Shown: positions 27,473-37,350, numbered from the stretch's first letter. The stretch: DNA of 64,000 nt from an uncultured Phascolarctobacterium sp. (GCA_905200645.1 CAJKLD010000007.1:1-64000); one strand, 5' to 3'. Notes: generated by a model not told the origin, from the letters alone. Translations and numbers: made by a program.

Positions 27473-28249
27473 TTGATTCGTGTATTGGTAAACGGAGCTT
27501 TGGGACGTATGGGCGGCGAGGTCTGCAAAAAGGTTTGGGCAGAACCTGATCTAGAATTGGTAAATGTGGTTGACTGTAAAGACGGGGCGGTTAATTTGCC
27601 TGACGGAGTTGTCTTTGGCATTGATACTGATTTAGTCCATGCTATTAAAAATTCTTCTCCTGACGTAGTTGTTGATTTTACCCGCCCTAACGTTGTTATG
27701 GATAGTCTGCGTAAAATGCTGCCTTTGGGCGTGCATGCGGTAGTTGGCACAACAGGCTTTACCGAGGAAAATCTTCAAGAGGTTGATGAATTGGCTCGCG
27801 CAAACAACACGGCTGTGCTGATTGCTCCTAATTTTGCTTTAGGCGCAGTGGTGATGATGAAGTTGGCGTGTGAAGCGGCTAAATATTTTCCGCATGTGGA
27901 AATTATTGAAAAGCATCACGATAACAAGCTGGATGCACCATCCGGTACCGCCATTATTACGGCGCAGAAAATCGCGGAGGTGCGCAAGGCTATGCACCAG
28001 GGACATCCGGAAGAACACGAAACTATGTCTGGCGCTCGCGGCGCCGATTACGAAGGCATGAAAATTCACAGTGTACGTCTGCCGGGTTACGTTGCTTCTC
28101 AAGAGGTTATCTTCGGCGGACAGGGAGAGACACTGCATATCAGTACCGACCCTGTAAGCCGCGAATGCTATATGCCGGGCGTGGCGCTGGGTTGCCGCAA
28201 AATTATGGATAAAATCGGTTTAGTTTATGGTTTGGATAAATTATTATAA
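27473..28249 (+). CDS. dapB: 4-hydroxy-tetrahydrodipicolinate reductase
   Basis: Second lysine-branch enzyme (NAD(P)H-dependent), 258 residues. It has the nucleotide fold VNGALGRMGGEV at the N-terminus and the catalytic segment EIIEKHHDNKLDAPSGTA with the His pair and Lys. The start is TTG at 27473, set by GGATAAGGAG about 10 bases upstream and by the protein beginning right at the Rossmann strand. First gene after the lysine riboswitch. Confidence 0.95.
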   Translation: MIRVLVNGALGRMGGEVCKKVWAEPDLELVNVVDCKDGAVNLPDGVVFGIDTDLVHAIKNSSPDVVVDFTRPNVVMDSLRKMLPLGVHAVVGTTGFTEENLQEVDELARANNTAVLIAPNFALGAVVMMKLACEAAKYFPHVEIIEKHHDNKLDAPSGTAIITAQKIAEVRKAMHQGHPEEHETMSGARGADYEGMKIHSVRLPGYVASQEVIFGGQGETLHISTDPVSRECYMPGVALGCRKIMDKIGLVYGLDKLL

Positions 28250-28269
28250 TTAGATGGAGGGGAAGGCTT

Positions 28270-29301
28270 ATGAGAAAGTATAACGTTGCAATTTTAGGTG
28301 CTACCGGTGCAGTAGGTACGGAATTTTTAAAGCTTATTGAAGAACGTAATTTCCCTTTTGCGGAACTGCGTCTGTTGGCATCTAAACGCAGTGCAGGCAA
28401 GCAAATTGAATTTATGGGCAAAACATATACTGTAGAAGAAGCCACCAAGGATTCCTTCGCCGGAATTGATATTGCTTTGTTTGCAGGCGGCAGTATTTCC
28501 AAAGAATTTGCACCCTATGCTGTAAAGGCCGGTGCCGTTGTTATCGATAACTCCAGTACCTTCCGTATGGACCCTGAGGTTCCGCTGGTTGTTCCAGAAG
28601 TAAATCCTGAGGATATTTTGAAGCATAAAGGCATTATTGCCAATCCTAACTGCTCTACCATTATAATGGTAATGGCGCTGAAGCCTTTGTATGATATGGC
28701 GCGCATTAAACGTGTAGTTGTTTCTACTTATCAAGCGGTTTCCGGCGCCGGCAAAGAGGGTATTGACGAATTGACCGACCAGACCAAAGCGTATGCTGAG
28801 GGTCGCGAAATGGAAGCTCATATTCTGCCTTCTGCATCTTTGGCCAAGCATTATCCTATTGCTTTTAACTTGATTCCACAGATTGACGTTTTCCTTGATA
28901 ATCTCTATACCAAGGAAGAAATGAAAATGGTGAACGAGACTAAAAAAATCATGCACGATGAGGAAATGCGTATTACAGCTACTACCGTGCGCGTTCCTGT
29001 TTACCGCAGTCATAGTGAGTCCGTCAATATAGAATTTGAGCACGACCTTGATTTAACAGAAATGGCCAAGGCTATTGATGCGTTCCCCGGCGTGCAGATG
29101 ATGGACGATCCGCAAAATCAAGTTTATCCTATGCCCTTATATACCTCTGAAAAGTATGATTGCTTTGTAGGCCGCCTGCGCCGCGACGAATCCAATCCCA
29201 ATACCTTTAATCTGTGGATAGTAGGCGACCAAATTCGCAAGGGCGCTGCTCTCAACACTTTGCAGATTGCAGAAGTTATGATTAACAATGGCTGGATATA
29301 A
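28270..29301 (+). CDS. asd: Aspartate-semialdehyde dehydrogenase
   Basis: Reduces aspartyl phosphate to aspartate semialdehyde; 343 residues. The NADP loop is NVAILGATGAVGTEF at the start, and the active-site cysteine is in IANPNCSTIIMV. The C-terminal dimer region with VPVYRSHSESVNIEF and GRLRRDESNPNTFNLW is typical. It sits after dapB and before lysC in the riboswitch operon with short gaps and strong ribosome sites. Confidence 0.96.
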   Translation: MRKYNVAILGATGAVGTEFLKLIEERNFPFAELRLLASKRSAGKQIEFMGKTYTVEEATKDSFAGIDIALFAGGSISKEFAPYAVKAGAVVIDNSSTFRMDPEVPLVVPEVNPEDILKHKGIIANPNCSTIIMVMALKPLYDMARIKRVVVSTYQAVSGAGKEGIDELTDQTKAYAEGREMEAHILPSASLAKHYPIAFNLIPQIDVFLDNLYTKEEMKMVNETKKIMHDEEMRITATTVRVPVYRSHSESVNIEFEHDLDLTEMAKAIDAFPGVQMMDDPQNQVYPMPLYTSEKYDCFVGRLRRDESNPNTFNLWIVGDQIRKGAALNTLQIAEVMINNGWI

Positions 29302-29316
29302 TGGAGGCTTGTTAAA

Positions 29317-30537
29317 ATGAAAATAATTGTACAGAAATTTGGCGGCACTTCGGTAGCCAGTGAAGAAGCACGTCTGGCCGTAAAAAATAAGGTGCAGCAG
29401 GCTATCAACAACGGTTTTGCGCCGGTAGTAGTAGTTTCTGCTATGGGACGCAAGGGCGCTCCCTATGCTACCGATACCTTGATTGATACGTTGAAGGAAG
29501 TAAACCTTTCCGTAAATGTACGGGAAATGGATTTGCTGATGTGCTGCGGTGAAATTATTTCTTCCTGCGTTATGGCAGCCACCTTCCAAAAATACGGTAT
29601 CAACGCTATGGCCATGACCGGTGGTCAGGCAGGTATTATTACCGATTCGCAATTTGGTGCAGCGCGCATTAAAAATATTAAGGTTTCTTATCTTATGCGT
29701 ATGCTTGAAGCAGGCGTCGTTCCCGTGGTATGTGGCTTCCAAGGCATGACGGAAAATAATTTTAAATTTACTACATTGGGCCGTGGCGGCAGTGATACCT
29801 CTGCGGCCGCTTTAGGCGCTGCGTTGAAAGCAGAATGTGTAGAAATTTATACGGATGTTGAAGGAATTATGACTGCCGACCCACGTTTAGTAAAGGGCGC
29901 CAATATCTTGGAGCAGATTTCTTATGCGGAAGTTTGCCAGATGGCTTACAACGGTGCGAAAGTTATTCATCCCCGCGCTGTAGAAATCGCCATGGAAAGT
30001 AATACGCCTTTATATGTAAAATCTACGTTCAGCGACGCTCCCGGCACGCTTATCGCCAGTGGCTGCTCCGCTCGCTCTAAGGGCAGCGAGGTTGCCATTC
30101 ACGAAAGTATTGCCAGCGGCGTAGCTAACCGTACCGATTTGGTACAGTTCCGCATTACGCTCAATCCGCAAGACCTTGCTGCAGGCCGCAAGCTGTTTGA
30201 GGATTTGGCAGAGGCCGGTATCAGCGTAGGCTGTTTGAACCTTTCAGAAAAAGAGGCCATGTTTGCTGTCTTTACGCCTGATATGGAGCATACCCGCAAG
30301 GTTTTAGAAGAAACAGGATTTAACTACCAGTGCAATGATAAATGCGCTAAGGTGACTGTTGTTGGCAGCGGTATGCGCGGCGTGCCCGGCGTTATGGCAA
30401 AATTTGTTTCCGCTTTGGCCGAAAAAAATATTTCTATTTTGCAGACTGTCGACTCCGACACCACTATTTCTGCAATTATCAGAGAGGAGTGCATGGTTGA
30501 TGCTTGTATCGCTCTGCACGAAACTTTTAAGCTCTAA
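29317..30537 (+). CDS. lysC: Aspartate kinase (monofunctional)
   Basis: First enzyme of the aspartate pathway, 406 residues. The kinase domain begins IVQKFGGTSVAS and contains TLGRGGSDTSAAALGAALKA and IYTDVEGIMTADPR. The C-terminal part has two ACT domains (about 265-405; RTDLVQFRITL and KVTVVGSGMRGVPGVMAKFV), so feedback by lysine and/or threonine is likely. Its place behind the lysine riboswitch suggests the lysine-regulated isoenzyme. Confidence 0.96.
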   Translation: MKIIVQKFGGTSVASEEARLAVKNKVQQAINNGFAPVVVVSAMGRKGAPYATDTLIDTLKEVNLSVNVREMDLLMCCGEIISSCVMAATFQKYGINAMAMTGGQAGIITDSQFGAARIKNIKVSYLMRMLEAGVVPVVCGFQGMTENNFKFTTLGRGGSDTSAAALGAALKAECVEIYTDVEGIMTADPRLVKGANILEQISYAEVCQMAYNGAKVIHPRAVEIAMESNTPLYVKSTFSDAPGTLIASGCSARSKGSEVAIHESIASGVANRTDLVQFRITLNPQDLAAGRKLFEDLAEAGISVGCLNLSEKEAMFAVFTPDMEHTRKVLEETGFNYQCNDKCAKVTVVGSGMRGVPGVMAKFVSALAEKNISILQTVDSDTTISAIIREECMVDACIALHETFKL

Positions 30538-30578
30538 ACATATTTGTTATATATAAATAAAATGAGGTGTAAAGTTTT

Positions 30579-31475
30579 ATGAAGAAACCGTATTTTGGTA
30601 GATTATTAACAGCGATGGTAACTCCTTTTAACGCAGACGGCAGTGTAAATTATGAAGCGGGCTGTCAGCTTGCAGATTGGCTGCTGGCTAACGGTACTGA
30701 CGGACTGGTAATCGAAGGCTCTACCGGCGAAGCTGCGACCATGGATATGGATGAAAAAATCAAATTCATGGAGACTATCGTTAAGCATATTAATGGACGT
30801 GCTCCTATTGTTGCCGGTGCAGGAACTAACTGTACTGCCAGCACTATTGAGCTGGTGAAAAAAATGGAAGCCTGCGGCGTGGATGGCTTGCTGGTAGTTG
30901 GTCCTTACTACAATAAACCTACCCAAGAAGGCTATTATCAACATTTCGCCGCTGTGGCCAAGGCTACTAAGCTGCCTATTATTGTTTATAATGTTCCCGG
31001 TCGTACCGGTTCTAACATTGCTCCGGCAACTGTTGCCCGCTTAGCTAAAGAATTTGATAATATCGTGGCTATTAAAGAAGCCGCCGGCAACGTTGCGCAA
31101 ACCGCCGATTTATACAGAGTGCTGCCCGAAAGAATTTCCATTTATAGCGGCGATGACGGCTTGATTCTGCCCTTTATGTCTGTAGGCGCTGTGGGACTGA
31201 TTTCCGTATTGGCCAACTGCAACGGCCAAATTTTACAAGATGTAATGCAGGCATACAGCGAAGGTCGTGTGCAGGATGCGGCAGAGCTGAATAAAAAAAT
31301 GGTACCGTTGGCTAAAGCTATGTTTATGGAAAGCAATCCTATTCCTATTAAGGCTGCCGTTACCAAGGTTACGGGTATCAATGCAGGCGCTCCGCGTTTG
31401 CCGCTGACCCCCTTGTGCGCTGACTGCGAAGCTAAGCTGGATGCTATTCTTAAGGAATATGGTATGATGAAATGA
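30579..31475 (+). CDS. dapA: 4-hydroxy-tetrahydrodipicolinate synthase
   Basis: Condenses pyruvate with aspartate semialdehyde; 298-residue TIM barrel of the NAL family. Visible are GSTGEAATMDMDEK, the tyrosine in LPIIVYNVPGRTGSNIA and the Schiff-base lysine in NIVAIKEAAGNVAQT. Ribosome site ATGAGGTG. The stop overlaps the following CGGC-domain gene by 4 bases. dapB-asd-lysC-dapA gives the common steps and the first two lysine-specific steps under one switch. Confidence 0.96.
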   Translation: MKKPYFGRLLTAMVTPFNADGSVNYEAGCQLADWLLANGTDGLVIEGSTGEAATMDMDEKIKFMETIVKHINGRAPIVAGAGTNCTASTIELVKKMEACGVDGLLVVGPYYNKPTQEGYYQHFAAVAKATKLPIIVYNVPGRTGSNIAPATVARLAKEFDNIVAIKEAAGNVAQTADLYRVLPERISIYSGDDGLILPFMSVGAVGLISVLANCNGQILQDVMQAYSEGRVQDAAELNKKMVPLAKAMFMESNPIPIKAAVTKVTGINAGAPRLPLTPLCADCEAKLDAILKEYGMMK

Positions 31476-31873
31476 GCAAGCTGGTTGTAATTATTCAATG
31501 CGAGCAAGTACAAAAACGCTGCTGCGGCTATAACTGCACCCATGCTTTTTACAGTAGGGAAGGAAAATTTACAGGCTATGAAGCAGATACCCGCTATATG
31601 TCCTTTACCTGCGGCGGCTGCTGTGGCGCCGGACTTTCTGTAAAGCTGGAAAATTTGCGTAAAAGATTGCGCCGCTTTCAAGAGGATGGCTTTGAGGTAA
31701 TAATTCATTTATCCAGCTGCATGGTCAGCGACAATTATCATAAAGCGCCTTGTCCGCATTTGGCATATATTGAAAGCCTGTTGGCAAAAAAAGGCTTTAC
31801 GGTAGTGCGTGGAACATATATTTCCAAAACTGCTGCGAAAAAAAGAGCAGCCGGTATTTATCAACAATTTTAA
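31472..31873 (+). CDS. CGGC domain-containing protein
   Basis: Cysteine-rich protein of 133 residues. It starts with IIQCEQVQKRCCGYNC, contains the name-giving TCGGCCGAG motif near residue 47, and later HLSSCMVSDNYHKAPCPH. CGGC-domain proteins are thought to bind metal or an iron-sulfur centre, but the function is unknown. It overlaps dapA by ATGA, so it is translated from the lysine operon transcript; why it is there is unclear. The operon ends with the terminator just after it. Confidence 0.82.
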   Translation: MSKLVVIIQCEQVQKRCCGYNCTHAFYSREGKFTGYEADTRYMSFTCGGCCGAGLSVKLENLRKRLRRFQEDGFEVIIHLSSCMVSDNYHKAPCPHLAYIESLLAKKGFTVVRGTYISKTAAKKRAAGIYQQF

Positions 31874-31881
31874 AATTTACG

Positions 31882-31916
31882 AGCTGTGTTCTCCTTGTGA
31901 GGGCACAGCTTTTTTA
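31882..31916 (+). terminator. Terminator of the lysine operon
   Basis: Arms AGCTGTG/CACAGCT with an inner CTC/GAG pairing, followed by six T residues. Confidence 0.85.
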
Positions 31917-31980
31917 CGAATTATTTTTACCAACTTTACAAAAAGCGTTCGATTTAAGGCGAATATTCTGTGCCGGGATA

Positions 31981-32009
31981 TTGGACAAATAGGCGAAATG
32001 TGTTAAAAT
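31981..32009 (+). promoter_or_regulatory. Promoter of purL
   Basis: TTGGAC (31981-31986), 17 bases, TAAAAT (32004-32009), about 55 bases before the start. No purine riboswitch or clear PurR box was recognised in the leader. Confidence 0.55.
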
Positions 32010-32062
32010 ATATACGAAACTGTATGTAATCACCTCGAAATATTAGATTGGAGGCTGTGTAT

Positions 32063-35000
32063 ATGAGTAATATCAGAAGAATTTATGTAGAAAAAAAGGA
32101 TGCCTTTGCAGTTGAAGCTCATGGATTGCTGACAGATTTACGCAATAATTTGGGTATGGCTGCTTTGGAAAATATCCGCATCGTTAATCGTTATGATGTG
32201 ATGGGTTTAAGCGATGAAGAATTTGCTATGGCTAAGGCTTTGGTGCTTTCTGAACCTCCCGTTGATACGGTAGTGGAAGAAAGCTTGGAGTTAGCTGAAT
32301 GCGAGCAGGCCTTTGCGGTAGAGCTGCTGCCGGGTCAATATGACCAGCGTGAGGATTTTGCCGAACAATGTATTCAGCTTATTACGCAAAAAGAACGTCC
32401 TATGGTAGCTGCCGCTAAGGTTTATATTCTCGCAGGCAAGCTGACTAACGAAGACGTGGCAAAAATTAAAGCATATTGCATTAACCCTGTTGAAGCAAGA
32501 GAAGCCGAACAGGCTAAACCGGAAACGCTTATCAGCACTTGCGAGGAGCCGGAAAAGGTTAAAAATGTCAGCGGCTTTTTGACTATGACTAAAGAGGAAG
32601 CAGAGGAACTGCGCCAATCCATGGGCTTGGCTATGAGCCTGGAGGATTTGCTGTGGTGCCAAAAATATTTTAACGAGGAACACCGTGAACCGACTATTAC
32701 GGAAATTCGCGTACTGGATACCTATTGGTCCGACCACTGCCGTCACACTACCTTTATGACGCAAATTGAGGATGTGGACATTGTTCCCGGCACCTTTACC
32801 AAGCCTGTCCAGGAAGCTTATGACAAATATATGGCTGCCCGCGACGAGGTGTACGGCGAAAATACCGAGCGTCCTGTAACCTTGATGGATATTGCTGTCA
32901 TCGGTATGAAAAAGCTGCGCAAGGAGGGCAAGCTGGAGGATTTGGATCAATCCGAAGAAATCAATGCCTGCTCCATTGTTGTACCTATTGAAATAGACGG
33001 AAAGACAGAGGATTGGTTGGTAATGTTTAAAAACGAAACCCACAACCATCCTACCGAAATTGAGCCTTTCGGCGGCGCTGCTACCTGCTTGGGCGGCGCA
33101 ATCCGCGATCCGCTTTCCGGACGTTCCTATGTATATCAGGCTATGCGCGTAACAGGCTGCGCAGACCCGCGTACTCCCGTCAGCGAAACTCTGCCCGGCA
33201 AGCTGCCCCAACGCAAAATTACTATCGGTGCAGCAGCAGGCTACAGCTCTTACGGCAACCAAATTGGCTTGGCAACCGGTCATGTTCAAGAATATTATCA
33301 CGATAAATTCGTAGCAAAACGTATGGAAATCGGCGGCGTTATGGGTGCAGCTCCCCGCAGCGCTGTTCGACGTGAACGTCCTGCTGCCGGTGATATTGTA
33401 GTTCTCTTAGGCGGTAAAACCGGACGCGACGGCTGCGGCGGTGCAACAGGTTCTTCTAAGGAGCATACTATTGATTCCTTGATGAGTTGCGGCGCTGAAG
33501 TGCAAAAGGGTAATCCGCCTACCGAACGCAAAATTCAACGCTTGTTCCGCAATCCTGCCGTAACGGCTATGATTAAGCGCTGCAATGACTTTGGTGCTGG
33601 AGGTGTATCTGTTGCCATTGGTGAATTAACTGACGGCTTGATTATTGATTTGGATAAAGTTCCGAAGAAGTATGAAGGCTTGGACGGTACCGAGCTGGCT
33701 ATTTCCGAATCTCAAGAGCGTATGGCAGTAGTGATTGAAGCAGAAAACCGTGACGCTTTTATAAAATACGCTGATGAAGAAAATTTAGAGGCTACCGTAG
33801 TAGCCGAAGTTACTGAAGAACCGCGTTTGGTAATGTTCTGGCGCGGTGATAAAATTGTTGACCTTTCCCGCGCATTCTTAGATACTAACGGCGTTGCTCA
33901 GCACACTAATGTTACTGTAAATGAAGAGCAAGCTGACAATGTTTTTGAACAGGTTCCGGCAGAAGTTGCCGCAGCAGCTGATTTAGAGGCTGCCTGGCTG
34001 GCAAATATGAGCCGTTTGAATGTGTGCAGCGAAAAAGGCTTGTCCGAGCGTTTTGACAGCACTATCGGCCGCGGCACGGTTATGATGCCCTTTGGCGGCA
34101 AAACTCAGCTTACTCCCAGCGAGGGCATGGTAGGAAGAATTCCTGTATTGCATGGTAATACTGCCGCTGCTTCTGTGATGGCCTGCGGTTATAATCCTAA
34201 TGTTGCCTGCTGGAGTCCGTTCCACGGCGCTATGTATGCAGTAACAGAATCCGTTGTCAGAGCGGTAGCTTTGGGTGCAGATTATGCTAAGCTGCGTTTA
34301 ACCTTACAGGAATATTTCCCCAAGCTTCATGACTCTAATAGCTGGGGACAACCCTTTAGCGCGTTATTAGGCGCCTTTACTGCTTTGGACGCGCTGGAGC
34401 TGCCTGCCATTGGCGGTAAGGACTCTATGAGCGGCACCTTTATGGATAAAACCGTTCCCCCGACTTTAGTTTCTTTCGCTGTAGGCGTAATTGACGGCAA
34501 TAAGGCAGTCAGCGCCGAGTTTAAAGAAGCAGGTAATGAAGTAATTTTCTTATCCTGTCCACGTGATAATGCCGAGGTTTTGGACTTTGACGTATTACGC
34601 AAAAATCTCTCCGCCGTACATAATGCTATGGAAACAGGTAAAATTAAAGCTGCCGCTGCCGTTAAAGAGGGCGGTATCGCTGCTCTTGTTACCACCATGG
34701 CGATGGGCAACGAGCTGGGCTTTGAGTTTATTAAACCTTTTCATGACCCGGAAAGCCTCTTTACCTTACAGCCTGGCGGCATGGTATTAGAGCTGGCTGC
34801 CGGCACTGATCCGGAAGAAATTTTTGCAGGGTTAGACTATTTAGTGCTTGGTCATACTACAGCTACAGCAGGTATTGCTATCAACGATACTGTAATTGCT
34901 GCCGATAAGGTTTTGAACGCTTATCGTGAGCCTTTGCAGAAAATTTTCCCTGACAGCCTGCCTAAGGTAGAAGAGCCTGCGGACATAAATATGCCACTTT

Positions 35001-35839
35001 ACAAAGCTGATTTGCCTTTGACTGCGCCTGTAAATATTGCTAAACCGCGCGTATTTATTCCTGTTTTTCCCGGCAACAACTGCGAATATGACAGCGCTCG
35101 TGCATTTGAAGCAGCTGGTGCAGAAGCCAATACCTTTATTGTGCGTAACCTGACTGCTGCTGCTATTGATGAATCAGTAGAAGCAATGGTTAAATATATC
35201 AATAATTCGCAAATTGTAATGATTCCCGGCGGTTTCAGCGCAGGTGATGAACCTGACGGCAGCGGTAAGTTTATTGCTACTATGTTCCGCAATCCGCGCA
35301 TTAAAGAAGCAATCAGCGATTTGTTAGAGAACCGCGACGGCTTAATGCTGGGTATTTGTAACGGTTTTCAGGCACTTATTAAGCTTGGTTTAGTCCCTTA
35401 CGGTGAGATTCGCGATTTGGCCAGTGAATCTCCAACTTTAACCTTTAATAACATTGGCCGTCATATTTCTCAAATCGTTACTACGAGAGTTGTTTCCAAC
35501 AAATCTCCTTGGTTCACTATGTGCCAACCGGGAGAGGAGCATGCTGTGGCAGTTTCTCACGGCGAAGGTCGTTTCTATGCGCCGGAAGCAGTTATTAAAG
35601 CGTTGTTTGCCAATGGGCAGGTAGCAACCCAATATGTAAATGCTCAGGGCATTCCTACTATGAATACACCTTACAATCCCAATGGCAGCTTGTATGCTAT
35701 TGAAGGTATTACTAGTCCTGACGGACGTATTTTGGGCAAAATGGGACATAGCGAGCGCTTTGCTCCCGGTCTGTTCCGTAACATTGCCGGTGATAAGGAT
35801 CAAAAGATTTTCCAAAGCGGTGTAAACTATTTTAAATAA
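32063..35839 (+). CDS. purL: Phosphoribosylformylglycinamidine synthase, single chain
   Basis: Makes FGAM in purine synthesis with ammonia from glutamine. The 1258-residue chain combines what Bacillus splits into PurS, PurL and PurQ: an N-terminal PurS-like part, two AIRS-type ATP-binding halves (for example YWSDHCRHTTF and FGGAATCLGGAIRDPL), and a C-terminal class-I glutaminase with GGFSAGDEPDGSGKF, the nucleophile in LMLGICNGFQAL and the histidine in SHGEGRFYAP. The ATG at 32063 has TTGGAGG upstream; a TTG at 32048 would itself be the ribosome site. It is monocistronic. Confidence 0.96.
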   Translation: MSNIRRIYVEKKDAFAVEAHGLLTDLRNNLGMAALENIRIVNRYDVMGLSDEEFAMAKALVLSEPPVDTVVEESLELAECEQAFAVELLPGQYDQREDFAEQCIQLITQKERPMVAAAKVYILAGKLTNEDVAKIKAYCINPVEAREAEQAKPETLISTCEEPEKVKNVSGFLTMTKEEAEELRQSMGLAMSLEDLLWCQKYFNEEHREPTITEIRVLDTYWSDHCRHTTFMTQIEDVDIVPGTFTKPVQEAYDKYMAARDEVYGENTERPVTLMDIAVIGMKKLRKEGKLEDLDQSEEINACSIVVPIEIDGKTEDWLVMFKNETHNHPTEIEPFGGAATCLGGAIRDPLSGRSYVYQAMRVTGCADPRTPVSETLPGKLPQRKITIGAAAGYSSYGNQIGLATGHVQEYYHDKFVAKRMEIGGVMGAAPRSAVRRERPAAGDIVVLLGGKTGRDGCGGATGSSKEHTIDSLMSCGAEVQKGNPPTERKIQRLFRNPAVTAMIKRCNDFGAGGVSVAIGELTDGLIIDLDKVPKKYEGLDGTELAISESQERMAVVIEAENRDAFIKYADEENLEATVVAEVTEEPRLVMFWRGDKIVDLSRAFLDTNGVAQHTNVTVNEEQADNVFEQVPAEVAAAADLEAAWLANMSRLNVCSEKGLSERFDSTIGRGTVMMPFGGKTQLTPSEGMVGRIPVLHGNTAAASVMACGYNPNVACWSPFHGAMYAVTESVVRAVALGADYAKLRLTLQEYFPKLHDSNSWGQPFSALLGAFTALDALELPAIGGKDSMSGTFMDKTVPPTLVSFAVGVIDGNKAVSAEFKEAGNEVIFLSCPRDNAEVLDFDVLRKNLSAVHNAMETGKIKAAAAVKEGGIAALVTTMAMGNELGFEFIKPFHDPESLFTLQPGGMVLELAAGTDPEEIFAGLDYLVLGHTTATAGIAINDTVIAADKVLNAYREPLQKIFPDSLPKVEEPADINMPLYKADLPLTAPVNIAKPRVFIPVFPGNNCEYDSARAFEAAGAEANTFIVRNLTAAAIDESVEAMVKYINNSQIVMIPGGFSAGDEPDGSGKFIATMFRNPRIKEAISDLLENRDGLMLGICNGFQALIKLGLVPYGEIRDLASESPTLTFNNIGRHISQIVTTRVVSNKSPWFTMCQPGEEHAVAVSHGEGRFYAPEAVIKALFANGQVATQYVNAQGIPTMNTPYNPNGSLYAIEGITSPDGRILGKMGHSERFAPGLFRNIAGDKDQKIFQSGVNYFK

Positions 35840-35904
35840 TAGCTAGCAAGATGGCTTTATAAGCAGAGCTATACTGCAAGTTTTTGACAAATCCATAAAA
35901 ATAA

Positions 35905-35948
35905 AACAGTCTAACGATTTTCTAAAGAATTTGTTAGGCTGTTTTTTT
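35905..35948 (+). terminator. Terminator of purL
   Basis: Arms AACAGTCTAAC/GTTAGGCTGTT (one G-U) with an AT-rich loop and a T-run. Confidence 0.8.
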
Positions 35949-35986
35949 ACGGATAATATAATGGGAAAAAGAATTTAGAATTCGCA

Positions 35987-36016
35987 CAAAAATGCCTCTG
36001 CTTTTTCAGCAGAGGC
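35987..36016 (-). terminator. Terminator of hydF
   Basis: Perfect arms GCCTCTGC/GCAGAGGC (35994-36016); on the minus strand they are followed by ATTTTTG. This lies about 50 bases after the hydF stop. Confidence 0.8.
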
Positions 36017-36064
36017 TTGATAATTTTTGCTCATAAATTTCTTTTTCGAGTTATTGGAACAAAA

Positions 36065-37291
36065 TTATTCCAACAGCTTAGCGATTTCCGGCAAAGGAGA
36101 AACTGTACGCTTTAAAATTCCGTGCATATAAGCAATTGCTATGCCGTAATTAGTCATAGGGATATTTTGTTCAGCTGCTGTTTTATTGCGGTGGAGCATT
36201 TCCTTTTCATTAAGCATACAGGCGCCGCAATGAATAATAAGCTTATAAGCGCTTAAATCAGTGGGAAATTCCGTACCGCTGGTAAAGCAAAATTCCGGCT
36301 CGGCATGAGTATAGCTGCGAATCCAGTTAGGCAGCTTCACGGTGCCCATATCCTGACATTGACGGTGATGGGTACAGCCTTCGCTGATGAGAATCTTATC
36401 ACCGTCTTTAATTTCGTCCAAAGCGCGTACCGATTTCACTGCGTTGTATAATGTTCCCTTATAGCGCGCCATCAAAATGGAAAAAGAGGTAAGGGGAATG
36501 GACGGCGGCACTATTTGGCTTACCTTAGCGAAGGCTTGACTGTCCGTAATAATCAGGCGTGGCGGTTCAGCCAGCTTTAACAGCGCTTGTGCCAATTCAG
36601 TTTCCTGCACGACCAAAGCAACTGCGTTATTATCTATCACATTACGCAGTACCTGCTGCTGGGGCAGAATTAAGCGTCCCTTGGGAGCGGCGCTGTCAAT
36701 AGGCGTTACCAAAATTACTACGTCTAAAGGCTGTAGCAAATCACCAACTAGCTGGCGCTCCGTTTCCTTTGGCTTTAAGGCCGCAATGGCTTCTTTTAGT
36801 TCGCGCATATTTTCGCCGGTTTCAGCGCTGACTAATAGGCAATGTTTGGTTAGCTTCATTACATTGACAGTTAAAAGCGCTTTTTGCATCTCCTCTAATA
36901 ATTCAATTTTGTTCAAAACGAGGATAGCCGGTAAATTTCTTTCTTGTACCTTCTGCCACAAAGCTGTGTCTTCACTGGTTAAGCCAATCTGTGCATCTAC
37001 AACTAGAAGCACTATATCGCATTTATTAAGCACCTGGTAAGCTTTTTCAATGCGAAGTTTACCAAGTTCGCCTTCGTCGTCGATACCAGGAGTATCAACA
37101 ATCATGACAGGACCTAAAGGCAGCAGCTCCATGGCTTTATATACAGGGTCAGTAGTAGTTCCTTTTTGTTTGCTTACAATTGCTAAATTTTGACTGGTAA
37201 TAGCGTTGATAAGACTGGATTTTCCGGCGTTACGTCTGCCGAAAATACCTATATGAATACGTTCTGCGGCAGGAGTAGCATTTAAACTCAT
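36065..37291 (-). CDS. hydF: [FeFe] hydrogenase maturation GTPase HydF
   Basis: HydF is the scaffold on which the 2Fe subcluster of [FeFe] hydrogenase is built before transfer to HydA. The 408-residue protein has an N-terminal GTPase domain (P-loop FGRRNAGKSSL at 17-27, VDTPGIDDEGELG, VLNKIE), a dimerisation region, and a C-terminal cluster domain with EGCTHHRQC and IIHCGACML, the CxHx(n)HCxxC iron-sulfur ligands. The ATG at 37291 follows GGAGGTGA. hydE, hydG and hydA are not in the window. It implies that the organism makes H2 or oxidises it with an [FeFe] enzyme. Confidence 0.95.
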   Translation of the reverse strand: MSLNATPAAERIHIGIFGRRNAGKSSLINAITSQNLAIVSKQKGTTTDPVYKAMELLPLGPVMIVDTPGIDDEGELGKLRIEKAYQVLNKCDIVLLVVDAQIGLTSEDTALWQKVQERNLPAILVLNKIELLEEMQKALLTVNVMKLTKHCLLVSAETGENMRELKEAIAALKPKETERQLVGDLLQPLDVVILVTPIDSAAPKGRLILPQQQVLRNVIDNNAVALVVQETELAQALLKLAEPPRLIITDSQAFAKVSQIVPPSIPLTSFSILMARYKGTLYNAVKSVRALDEIKDGDKILISEGCTHHRQCQDMGTVKLPNWIRSYTHAEPEFCFTSGTEFPTDLSAYKLIIHCGACMLNEKEMLHRNKTAAEQNIPMTNYGIAIAYMHGILKRTVSPLPEIAKLLE

Positions 37292-37315
37292 AAAAATCAC
37301 CTCCGTATAGATAAT

Positions 37316-37350
37316 AAAAGCACTGAGGCAGTTCCCCAGTGCTTTTATTT
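37316..37350. terminator. Terminator between pncB-like gene and hydF
   Basis: Perfect arms AAAAGCACTG/CAGTGCTTTT (37316-37325, 37337-37346), A/T-rich on both sides. It lies after the leftward nicotinate phosphoribosyltransferase gene, separating it from hydF. Confidence 0.75.
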
